A stretch of DNA of 12,637 nucleotides from Phyllobacteriaceae bacterium (lineage in GTDB: Bacteria; Pseudomonadota; Alphaproteobacteria; Rhizobiales; Devosiaceae). The position numbers were made by a program, and so were the translations under genes. Of this stretch, positions 1 to 6,200 are shown in pieces. The DNA lies in NCBI GenBank assembly GCA_012799265.1, contig JAAZLP010000029.1:1-12637 (forward strand), given 5' to 3'. The notes beneath the pieces were generated by a model that saw nothing but the letters and a program-made list of their open reading frames with translations, did not search any database and had not been told where the DNA came from. The first letter of the stretch is position 1. Each line of letters begins with the position of its first letter.

Positions 1-199
1 CGATGGTGAAGGTGCGCTGGGTGCGCAGGCTTCGCGCCATGACATTGGGGCGGTAGCGGGTGCTTTCGACAGCGGCGAGAACTTTGGCGCGCGCCTCTTC
101 CGAGACATAGCCCTGCTTCTTCAGCACGCGGTTGACCGTTGCGGTCGAAACGCCCGCAAGCCTGGCAACATCCAGCAATGTGGTGCTTTTTACCGACAA
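1..199 (-). CDS. LacI-family transcriptional regulator, N-terminal part (cut by window edge)
   Basis: Partial gene; only about the first 66 codons lie in the window and the ligand-binding domain is beyond the left edge. The reading starts with STTLLDVARLAGVSTATVNR, the classic LacI helix-turn-helix, followed by a YVSEEARAKVLAAVE hinge-side helix and the YRPNVMARSLR segment that leads to the hinge helix. LacI-family proteins bind palindromic operators and usually repress sugar-uptake or catabolic genes in the absence of a sugar ligand; the ligand cannot be read from this piece. I chose a TTG start at 199 because a GAGGG Shine-Dalgarno lies 4 bases upstream, and no ATG or GTG in this frame gives a normal-length LacI N-terminus. 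It is transcribed away from the flavoprotein gene, so its true partners are probably to the left of the window. Confidence 0.88.
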   Translation of the reverse strand, partial: MSVKSTTLLDVARLAGVSTATVNRVLKKQGYVSEEARAKVLAAVESTRYRPNVMARSLRTQRTFTI

Positions 200-330
200 G
201 GCACCCTCGACGCATTTTCTGATGGCTTAAGAGCGCCCCAAGCGCGAGTCCAACGAATTTTGCATATCGCCTTGTTCTCTTGCTGCGCTCGACGGGCTAT
301 GTCGGGGCTCGTTTGAAAGGCTGGTTGACC

Positions 331-1530
331 ATGGCGGCACGCCGTATCGGCATCGTTGGAGCAGGACCCGCCGGGCTCATGGCGGCCGAGGCGGCGGCAG
401 GGCAGGGTGCAGAAGTCCATGTCTTTGACGCCATGCCAAGCGTTGGCCGCAAATTCCTCATGGCCGGCAAGTCGGGGCTCAATCTCACGCATGCCGAACC
501 ACATGAAGCTTTGCGTAAGCGCTATGGCGCATCCATCGACCGCCTGGGCGCTGCGCTGGATGCGTTCGATGGTGCCGCGCTCCGTCAATGGGCGGAAGGG
601 CTGGGCGTGGAAACCTTTGTCGGCTCCTCCGGTCGTGTCTTTCCGAAGGCCATGAAGGGTTCGCCTCTTTTGCGGGCGTGGCTCAAGCGGCTGGGTGAAC
701 TTGGCGTTGTTATTTATCCTCGCCACCGCATGGTTGCCCTCGATGGCCACACAGTGCGGCTTGAAACACCCGTTGGGCCGGTTACCGAGCATTTCGATAC
801 CATTGTCCTGGCGCTGGGTGGCGCCAGTTGGGCGCGCTTGGGCTCGGATGCTGCCTGGGTGCCGCTGCTGCACCAGCATGGCGTCAAACTCGCGCCGTTC
901 CGCCCAGCCAATTGCGCTTTTGAGGTCGCCTGGAGCCCTGTCTTCGCAGAGCGCAATGCCGGTGCTCCAGTCAAGGCGGTGACGGCGCAAAGCACCGGTG
1001 AACCCATTCCAGGCGAATTCGTCGTCACCCGCTTCGGCATCGAAGGCAGTCTCGTCTATGCCCATTCTGCGGCCCTGCGCGACCAGTTGGAAGCAACGGG
1101 CAAAGCCTCTCTCCGTCTCGATCTCGTCCCCGGTCGTAGCCTGGAACGGCTCGCTGCCGATATCGCGCGGCAAAAGCCAAAGGAGAGCTTTGCCAATCGC
1201 ATGCGCAAGGCGGCGGGTCTCGATGGCGTCAAGTTTGGCCTGTTGCGCGAACTGGTCCCGGAGGCGGCCTCTCTGGCGCCCGAGGTCCTAGCAGAGAAGA
1301 TCAAGGCGCTGGATATCCCGCTCCTGCGCACTCGGCCCATGGATGAAGCCATTTCCGTCGCCGGTGGCGTCAGATGGGACAGTGTAACCGACGATTATGA
1401 GCTCAAAGCCATGCCCGGCGTCTTTGTGGCTGGCGAAATGCTCGATTGGGAAGCGCCGACAGGCGGCTATCTGCTCACCGCCTGTTATGCCACGGGTCGC
1501 GCGGCGGGGCTTGCCGCGGCAAGAGCCTAG
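331..1530 (+). CDS. FAD-dependent flavoprotein, BaiN/HI0933-like (TIGR03862, PP_4765 type)
   Basis: A 399-aa cytoplasmic flavoprotein. The N-terminus has the Rossmann FAD-binding loop GAGPAG (residues 10-15) after beta-strand IGIV, followed by VGRKFLMAGKSGLNLTH (38-54), the hallmark of the HI0933/BaiN family. The C-terminus has a second FAD contact, VFVAGEMLDWEAPTGGYLL, where the flavin ring is closed in by the GG turn. The closest subfamily by eye is the uncharacterised PP_4765 group; its substrate is not known. BaiN itself is a bile-acid dehydrogenase, which should not be transferred to this protein. I chose the ATG at 331 (GAAAGG ten bases upstream, and the Rossmann strand begins five residues later) over an in-frame TTG at 280, which would add 17 residues of no family likeness. 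The gene converges with the CDF gene and overlaps it by 4 bp. Confidence 0.9.
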   Translation: MAARRIGIVGAGPAGLMAAEAAAGQGAEVHVFDAMPSVGRKFLMAGKSGLNLTHAEPHEALRKRYGASIDRLGAALDAFDGAALRQWAEGLGVETFVGSSGRVFPKAMKGSPLLRAWLKRLGELGVVIYPRHRMVALDGHTVRLETPVGPVTEHFDTIVLALGGASWARLGSDAAWVPLLHQHGVKLAPFRPANCAFEVAWSPVFAERNAGAPVKAVTAQSTGEPIPGEFVVTRFGIEGSLVYAHSAALRDQLEATGKASLRLDLVPGRSLERLAADIARQKPKESFANRMRKAAGLDGVKFGLLRELVPEAASLAPEVLAEKIKALDIPLLRTRPMDEAISVAGGVRWDSVTDDYELKAMPGVFVAGEMLDWEAPTGGYLLTACYATGRAAGLAAARA

Positions 1531-2495
1531 GCGTGCTGCGCCGGGCAATCGGCGGCTCTGCCAGACCAATCGATTTCAACGGTAGCATGGGAGATTTGGT
1601 GCTCCTCTGCCAAGGCGGCCTTCACCGCTTCGGTGACACGTTGCGGTTCCGCGCCCGCTTCCAGCCCAATCTCCAGCGTTGCCATGGTCTGCCCCGACGA
1701 TAGCGACCAGACATGGAGGTGCCCCACGGAAGCGAGACCCGGCACCTTCTCGACCAGCGCCGCTTTAACGACCTCCGGCTCGAACCCATCCGGCGCGCCC
1801 TCCATCAGAATGTTGAAGGTGCGCGTCAGCAGGGCCCAGGCGCTGCGCAGGATGAGCAGGCTGACAAGTACGGAGAGGATCGGGTCGATGGGCATCCAGC
1901 CGGTGAGCCAGATCACCACGGCAGCGACGATTGCGGCGACCGACCCCAAGAGGTCGCCCAGCACGTGCAGCGTCGCGCCCTTGATGTTGACGTGGTCCTT
2001 GTCGGCACCCTGCAGGATCCAGAAGACGCCGAGATTGATGAAAAGGCCCAGCACGGCAACGATAAACATCGGCCCGGCCAGCACTTCCTGCGGTTCAAAG
2101 AACCGCTGCACAGCCTCATAGGCGATCCAGCCCACCAGCGCGAAGAGGCTGACGGCGTTGATCAGGCCGGCCAGAACCTCGAGGCGTGAATAGCCAAAGC
2201 TGCGCCGGGCGTCTGCCGGTCGGCTGCCGAGCTTGAAACCAAGCCAGGCGAGGAACAGCGCCACCGTATCGGTCAGCATGTGCCCTGCATCAGCGATCAG
2301 CGCCAGCGAGCCCGACAGTACACCGCCAACGACCTCGGCAATCATGAACGTGCCAGTCAGCACGAGCCCGATCAGCACCGCTCGCTGGTTGTTGGCGCTC
2401 ACCTTCGGCGCGTGGCTGTGCCCGGCATGGTCGTGGTCATGCCCGTCATGCCGGTGATCGTCATGATCATGGTGTGTATGATCGTGCTCGGTCAT
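1527..2495 (-). CDS. CDF-family Zn2+/Co2+ exporter (CzcD/ZitB-like)
   Basis: A 322-aa inner-membrane cation diffusion facilitator that exchanges cytosolic divalent metal for protons. The first 28 residues hold 12 histidines in HD-rich spacing, a metal-binding tail typical of zinc CDFs. About six membrane segments follow (roughly 38-58, 66-86, 105-127, 140-162, 178-199, 203-223), then a cytosolic CDF dimerisation domain (225-322) with GHLHVW (258-263). The transport-site motifs are H72-x3-D76 in segment 2 and H177-x3-D181 in segment 5; the HD-HD arrangement points to Zn/Co/Cd rather than Mn (DD) or Fe. The start is set at 2495 by AAGGAG six bases upstream. Longer in-frame starts would put the operator inside the coding region. 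The stop codon overlaps that of the flavoprotein. An ArsR/SmtB-type operator sits in the promoter. Confidence 0.95.
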   Translation of the reverse strand: MTEHDHTHHDHDDHRHDGHDHDHAGHSHAPKVSANNQRAVLIGLVLTGTFMIAEVVGGVLSGSLALIADAGHMLTDTVALFLAWLGFKLGSRPADARRSFGYSRLEVLAGLINAVSLFALVGWIAYEAVQRFFEPQEVLAGPMFIVAVLGLFINLGVFWILQGADKDHVNIKGATLHVLGDLLGSVAAIVAAVVIWLTGWMPIDPILSVLVSLLILRSAWALLTRTFNILMEGAPDGFEPEVVKAALVEKVPGLASVGHLHVWSLSSGQTMATLEIGLEAGAEPQRVTEAVKAALAEEHQISHATVEIDWSGRAADCPAQHA

Positions 2496-2516
2496 GCGAT
2501 GCTCCTTCATGTATAC

Positions 2517-2546
2517 ATATGAATATGTATTCATATTAAATGTCAA
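2517..2546 (-). promoter_or_regulatory. Promoter with ArsR/SmtB-type operator for the CDF exporter
   Basis: Plus-strand bases 2517-2536 read ATATGAATA-TG-TATTCATAT, an inverted repeat with perfect 9-bp arms and a 2-bp centre. It contains the TGAA...TTCA core seen in operators of the zinc/cobalt/cadmium sensors SmtB, ZiaR and CzrA. On the minus strand a consensus -35 box TTGACA (2546-2541) abuts it. The repeat therefore covers the spacer and the probable -10 (TTCATA or TCATAT, 17-18 bases after the -35), a classic place for repression. The surrounding DNA is very AT-rich compared with the rest of the window. The ribosome site AAGGAG of the CDF gene lies just downstream at 2507-2502. The -10 assignment is approximate. 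Confidence 0.8.
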
Positions 2547-2954
2547 GCGAGCACGATGAGGCGGTCTGCATTCCGCCATTTCGGACGTCGCAGCATGGGC
2601 CAAAGAAATGGGTGTCGAAGCGCCCTCAATATCGACTGTGCGATGACTACGCGGACGCCGGAGCGTCAGGCTCCGCCCCTAGGTAGACGCTGAACGTGGA
2701 CGAGCACGCGATCAGTATTCCAGCGCGGCGCAGGTGTCTCAGTCATAGGCGAGATCTTCGCCGTTCTGCAATTGCGTTCCGACCTCTTCGCCATAGTGCT
2801 GGCTGATCTCGAAACGGCTGGTCTCGTCGAGTCCGGCTGGGCCGTGGACGGGTAGCGAGGATCAGGGTGACGACGGCGGTCGAAACGAGTTGTCAAAACA
2901 TGTCGGTCCTCGGGGCGCTAGTCGTTGGCGGGTAAGCGGCCGATGCCTGACGGA
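2547..2954. other. Long stretch without an intact gene
   Basis: Together with the operator this makes about 460 bp between the CDF gene and the 82-aa protein gene. I see a broken small secreted-protein reading frame on the minus strand (2739-2901, entered separately) and a 6-bp stem hairpin, CGGAGC-gtcag-GCTCCG, at 2659-2675. A 47-codon plus-strand frame starting at 2540 overlaps the CDF -35 box and has no family likeness, so it is not called. Nothing else here is supportable. Confidence 0.5.
2739..2901 (-). pseudogene. Remnant of a small exported protein gene
   Basis: An ATG at 2901 has GAGGA five bases upstream, but codon 3 is TGA. That same frame then reads QLVSTAVVTLILAT, a signal-peptide-like hydrophobic run. 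After a one-base shift near 2849-2856 it continues as VHGPAGLDETSRFE, then ISQHYGEEVGTQLQNGEDLAYD and a stop at 2739-2741. The joined product would be about 50 residues with a signal peptide and an acidic tail. Two lesions (a stop and a frameshift) in an otherwise protein-like stretch suggest a decayed gene. I do not recognise the family. The alternative is a chance open frame in GC-rich DNA; a plus-strand frame over the same bases also looks somewhat protein-like. Confidence 0.35.
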
Positions 2955-3203
2955 TCAGGAGTTGTCCGTGTTCCAGTCGGGGCCATCGGGCGCGCCATAT
3001 TTCGCTTCCTCATAGGCCGGAACCAGCTTGGCAATCAGCGCTGCGTCGGTAATCGGCGTCTTGGTCGCATCCTGGAAAGTGCCATCAGGCATGCGCCGAT
3101 ATTTCTGGCCCTCATATTCGAACGGCCATGGCATTGTCTTGCGCAAGTATAGCGCTGCCGCGAAAATTGCCACGCAGCCGATAGCGACCAGAATTGCGAT
3201 CAT
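2955..3203 (-). CDS. Small single-pass membrane protein of unknown function
   Basis: An 82-aa product. Residues 2-20 form one hydrophobic segment (IAILVAIGCVAIFAAALYL), then an arginine/lysine pair, then a soluble tail of about 60 residues with YEGQKYRRMPDGTFQDATK and a short amphipathic helix ending AYEEAKYG. The positive charges after the segment suggest N-out/C-in topology (positive-inside rule), with the tail in the cytosol. No family is recognised. Codon use and residue composition look like a real gene. Shine-Dalgarno support is weak: GAG lies 12 bases upstream and GGGGAAA is too far. It lies between the CDF and the ArsR-type gene in the same direction but is separated from both by over 200 bp, so co-transcription is not evident. 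Confidence 0.65.
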   Translation of the reverse strand: MIAILVAIGCVAIFAAALYLRKTMPWPFEYEGQKYRRMPDGTFQDATKTPITDAALIAKLVPAYEEAKYGAPDGPDWNTDNS

Positions 3204-3396
3204 TTTTTACAGCTCAGATTTCCCCTGAAGCAATGCTTATACTTCGCAATAAAGTTGGCAATATCTAAAAGCGGGTGGGGCCGGAATTTTGATCCAGAAT
3301 TGGTATCTTCAGAAATCGGTCACTAGCAATTGTCTCGTGACGCCTGCACCTGATGATTCGACGGTCTGGATGGTGTTCGGGGTCGCCAAAGCAAAA

Positions 3397-3414
3397 CACC
3401 GCCTCAAGGCGGTG
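3397..3414 (-). terminator. Rho-independent terminator after the ArsR-type gene
   Basis: The plus-strand hairpin CACCGCC-tcaa-GGCGGTG has a 7-bp GC-rich stem and a 4-base loop and is flanked on its left by AAAA. Read on the minus strand the stem is followed by TTTTG. It lies about 30 bases past the regulator's stop codon. It would end transcription coming from the ABC-arsC-arsR direction and separate it from the 82-aa gene. Confidence 0.75.
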
Positions 3415-3443
3415 CTATGAAATAGACGGGGCGCTTCTTTTCT

Positions 3444-3791
3444 TCAGCGATTGTCGGTCGTCTCATTCCTTGCGGTGCCAGCGTCGAAATCGTCCTCAAT
3501 CTCTTCTGCAGCATGGTCGATCATGTCGGTGAGCATGTTGGCGATATGGGCGTCGGCGGCCTCGTAGAAGACCTGCTTGTTGCGCCTGGTCCCGCGCACA
3601 AGCCGTGCGGCGCGGAGGAGGCGTAGATGGTGGCTGACCAGGGATTGTGACGCGCCCGTGGCCTTGGCGATTTCACCCACGGCGATCGGCCCCTCAAGAC
3701 AGGTCAGCAGCACCTTGAGCCGCGTGGGATCGCCGAGCAGCCGATAGGTCTCGGCGATGACGGAGATGTGGTTGTCTTCGGGCAGGGGCAC
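3444..3791 (-). CDS. ArsR/SmtB-family metalloregulator with alpha-5 zinc-type site
   Basis: A 115-aa cytoplasmic winged-helix repressor. LLGDPTRLKVLLTCLEGPIAVGEIA (18-42) and the recognition helix SQSLVSHHLRLLRAARLV (48-65) are typical of the family; the wing is GTRRNKQVFYEA (67-78). The C-terminal helix has D80-A-H82, ten residues, H93, two residues, E96, exactly the D-x-H-x10-H-x2-E/H pattern of the SmtB/CzrA alpha-5 site that binds Zn(II) or Co(II). The As(III) cysteine motif CVCDLC of plasmid-type ArsR is absent; the only cysteine is C31. Such proteins leave their operator when metal binds. The start is GTG at 3791, forced by an in-frame TAA just upstream, with only a weak ribosome site. 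The gene is 61 bp downstream of arsC in the same direction. A candidate operator lies at the CDF promoter. Confidence 0.93.
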   Translation of the reverse strand: MPLPEDNHISVIAETYRLLGDPTRLKVLLTCLEGPIAVGEIAKATGASQSLVSHHLRLLRAARLVRGTRRNKQVFYEAADAHIANMLTDMIDHAAEEIEDDFDAGTARNETTDNR

Positions 3792-3806
3792 AGGGCTTTA
3801 TCCGCT

Positions 3807-3844
3807 TGGGCAGGCTTGCCCATTGGTAGGGCGCTTTGCCCGAC
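3807..3844 (-). other. Hairpins in the arsC-arsR gap
   Basis: Within the 61-bp gap, plus-strand TGGGCA-ggct-TGCCCA (3807-3822) forms a 6-bp stem, and GGGC-gcttt-GCCC follows at about 3829-3841. Neither has a T-run. They could act as a weak attenuator or mRNA-processing point between arsC and the regulator gene, or be chance in GC-rich DNA. Confidence 0.3.
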
Positions 3845-3852
3845 TTGACCAG

Positions 3853-4272
3853 TCAGACGCGGCGACCCGAGGCATCGATGACCACTTCGCCATCTTCCTT
3901 GGTGAAGGGAATGCCGAGAGCTTCAGGGAGAATCTCGAGCAACACCTCCGAGGGGCGGCAGAGCCGCACGCCGTGCGGCGTCTCGACAAAGGGGCGATTG
4001 ATAAGGATCGGATCGGCCAGCATGGCTTGGATCAGTTCCGCATCTGTGAGCGCTGGATTGTCGAGCCCGAGTTCGAAATAGGGCGTGTTCTTGACGCGGA
4101 TCGCGTCGCGGACGCTGAGGCCGGCGCGGGCGATGAGATCGATGAGCCGCTCCCGGCTGGGCGGGGTCTCGCGGTAGAGGATGACCTCCGGCTCGATCCC
4201 GGCGCCGCGGATCATCGCCAGCGTGTTGCGCGAGGTGCCGCACTCGGGGTTGTGGTAGATGGTGACGCTCAT
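3853..4272 (-). CDS. arsC: Arsenate reductase, glutaredoxin-dependent (ArsC)
   Basis: A 139-aa thioredoxin-fold enzyme that reduces arsenate to arsenite using glutathione and glutaredoxin. The N-terminus has YHNPECGTSRNTL with catalytic C11. The residues that bind arsenate in E. coli R773 ArsC (C12, R60, R94, R107) are all present here one position earlier: C11, R59, R93 and R106, in the contexts IRVKNTPYFELGL and INRPFVETPHGVRLCRP. Length matches the family (about 140). The start at 4272 has GAGGA eight bases upstream, and this site includes the TGA stop of the ABC gene, so the pair is likely translationally coupled (9-bp gap). No arsenite efflux gene (arsB or acr3) is in the window. A YffB/Spx-type paralogue is less likely given the intact arginine triad. 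Confidence 0.93.
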   Translation of the reverse strand: MSVTIYHNPECGTSRNTLAMIRGAGIEPEVILYRETPPSRERLIDLIARAGLSVRDAIRVKNTPYFELGLDNPALTDAELIQAMLADPILINRPFVETPHGVRLCRPSEVLLEILPEALGIPFTKEDGEVVIDASGRRV

Positions 4273-4281
4273 GTTGTTTCC

Positions 4282-6159
4282 TCAGCGATAGCCAGCGGCC
4301 TGCAGGTCGAAGAGTTCGGCATAGCGGCCACCCTTGGCGATCAGTTCCTCATGTGACCCGGCTTCGAGAATAGCACCGTTCTCTAGCACCAGGATGCGGT
4401 CGGCCATGCGCACGGTGGAGAAGCGGTGCGAGATGATCATCGCTGTCTTGTTTGTCGCCAGGCCCTTGAAGCGCGCAAATACCTCGGCCTCTGCATTGGC
4501 GTCGAGCGCTGCGGTCGGTTCGTCGAGGATGATCAGTTCGGCGTCGCGCATATAGGCGCGGGCGATGGCGACCTTCTGCCATTCGCCCCCCGAAAGATCG
4601 CGCCCCTGTTTGAAGAGGCGCCCCAATTGCTGGTCATAGCCCTTGGGCAGCTTGGCGATGACCCCATCGGCGAGGCTCTGCTCGGCGGCAATGTCGATCC
4701 GATCCTGATCGTCGCGCGCCTCGATGCGCCCCACCCCGATATTGTCGCGGGCGGAGAAGGAATAGCGGATGAAATCCTGGAAGATGACGCCAACATGAGT
4801 GTGGATGTCGCGCGGGTCCATGTCCCTGAGGTCGATACCATCGATGGTGATGCGGCCTTCGCTGGGGTCATAGAGGCGCGTGAGCAGCTTGACGATGGTC
4901 GTCTTGCCGGCACCGTTCTCACCGACCAGCGCCAGGGTCTCCCCAGCTGCCAGCGTGAAGGAGAGATTGCGCACGACCCAGTTGTCGCTTTCCGGATAGC
5001 GGAAGCCAACATTCTCGAAAGCGATCGAGTGTCGGATCGGCGCCGGGAACGCTTTGGCATCGGCAGGGGCGAGCACGGTCGGTTCGATCTCTAAGAAGGA
5101 AAAGAGATCGTCGAGATACATGGACTGTCCGGCAATCTGGGTGAAGCCGAGAAGGATCTTCTGGAAAAGACCGTTGAGCCTGAGGAACGAGCCGGACAGG
5201 AAAGCGAGGTCGCCAAGCGTGAATTCGCCGGCAATGGTGCGCCAGACGATGAAGCCATAGGCCGCGTAATAGGCAAGGCTGGCAATCGCGGCAAAGACGG
5301 TCCCCCAGCTGGCGCGGAGGATGGCGACGCGCCGGTTTTCGACAAAGATCTGGTTGGCGAGCTTTTTGAACCGGGCGATGAGATAGTCGCCAAGGCCGAA
5401 GAGCTTGACCTCCTTGGCCGTTTCGGCGCTGGCACCGATATGGCGGAGATATTCCAGCTCGCGCCGCTCGGGCGTGCGCCAGCGGCTCATCATATAGGCC
5501 ATGGTGTTGAACTTGGACTCCCCCCAGATGGAGGGAATGAAGCTCAGCGGCAGCAGGAGGATCAGCCAGGGTGCATAGACGAACAGGCCCGCGGCGAGGG
5601 TCGCCACGGTGAGGATATCCTGCGCCTGGCCGAACATCTGGCTCAGGAGCGCATTGCGCCCCGCGGCCTGCCGTCGGGCGCGCTCAAGCCGATCCTGATA
5701 TTCAGCGCTCTCGAAATGCCAGAGATCGAGCCGCGCCGCATGTTCCATCAGCTCGACGCTGACCTGATTGGAATGCAGTTCCGAGAGGATGGAGTCCACA
5801 AGCCCGGTGGCGCGGCTGAGCAGGTCATTGGCAAGCACCAGCGCCAGTTCGAGCAGCAGGAACAGGACGATATTGTTCAGCAGCCCGGCATTCCACCAGT
5901 CGATCAGCTCCGGTCCGGGCGCGGGCAGGCCCGAGAGGCGCACAACCTCGTCAACAATCAGCTTCGCGGCATAAAGCACGGCCACAGGCTGGAAGGCGGC
6001 AATGATTCTCAGAGCGAAGCTGGCCGAGGTCAGCCATGGGCTGGTGCGCCAGATTTGCGCGATCAGCCGTCCCAGATGCGCGAGGTTCTCGATCTGGTCG
6101 CGAAAACTGGGTTGCTTGTCGGAAAGGGGAGGTGGGCGGCGCCCGGGGAGGTCGGTCAT
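4282..6159 (-). CDS. ABC exporter half-transporter (fused membrane and ATPase domains)
   Basis: A 625-aa inner-membrane protein of the MsbA/LmrA-like exporter class that would work as a dimer. The membrane domain spans about residues 40-345 (hydrophobic runs near 43-65, 95-112, 182-212, 283-307 and 315-342). The ATPase domain covers 378-620, with an aromatic A-loop near Y388, Walker A GENGAGKTT (413-421), Q-loop Q461, signature LSGGEWQ (522-528), Walker B ELIILDEPT (541-549, with E547 catalytic) and switch H578. All motifs are intact, so it should be active. The substrate cannot be read from sequence. The gene is 41 bp downstream of the nucleotidase and 9 bp upstream of arsC. An AGGGG lies unusually close (2 bases) to the ATG, so the exact start is a little uncertain. 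Confidence 0.93.
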   Translation of the reverse strand: MTDLPGRRPPPLSDKQPSFRDQIENLAHLGRLIAQIWRTSPWLTSASFALRIIAAFQPVAVLYAAKLIVDEVVRLSGLPAPGPELIDWWNAGLLNNIVLFLLLELALVLANDLLSRATGLVDSILSELHSNQVSVELMEHAARLDLWHFESAEYQDRLERARRQAAGRNALLSQMFGQAQDILTVATLAAGLFVYAPWLILLLPLSFIPSIWGESKFNTMAYMMSRWRTPERRELEYLRHIGASAETAKEVKLFGLGDYLIARFKKLANQIFVENRRVAILRASWGTVFAAIASLAYYAAYGFIVWRTIAGEFTLGDLAFLSGSFLRLNGLFQKILLGFTQIAGQSMYLDDLFSFLEIEPTVLAPADAKAFPAPIRHSIAFENVGFRYPESDNWVVRNLSFTLAAGETLALVGENGAGKTTIVKLLTRLYDPSEGRITIDGIDLRDMDPRDIHTHVGVIFQDFIRYSFSARDNIGVGRIEARDDQDRIDIAAEQSLADGVIAKLPKGYDQQLGRLFKQGRDLSGGEWQKVAIARAYMRDAELIILDEPTAALDANAEAEVFARFKGLATNKTAMIISHRFSTVRMADRILVLENGAILEAGSHEELIAKGGRYAELFDLQAAGYR

Positions 6160-6200
6160 TGCCCCTATTTAGTGCGCCGCACGCTTATCGGGAATAGAGA

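Noticed and set aside
190..1173. Minus-strand open frame of 327 codons under the flavoprotein
   Set aside because: The product is arginine- and glycine-rich without any motif, and the opposite frame encodes a clear FAD protein.
2540..2683. Plus-strand 47-codon frame starting at the CDF promoter
   Set aside because: It overlaps the -35 box of the opposite gene, has no ribosome site and no recognisable product.
2955..3203. Lipoprotein reading of the 82-aa protein (C10 in the hydrophobic segment)
   Set aside because: The residues before C10 (A-I-G) do not fit a lipobox and there is no positively charged N-region.
3204..3396. Possible promoter (TTGCCA, TATAAG) for the 82-aa gene
   Set aside because: The spacing between the two boxes is 14 bases, too short for a normal sigma-70-type promoter.
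4426..5094. Plus-strand open frame of 222 codons opposite the ABC ATPase domain
   Set aside because: It is a shadow of the ATPase domain; Walker A, signature and Walker B motifs are read on the minus strand.
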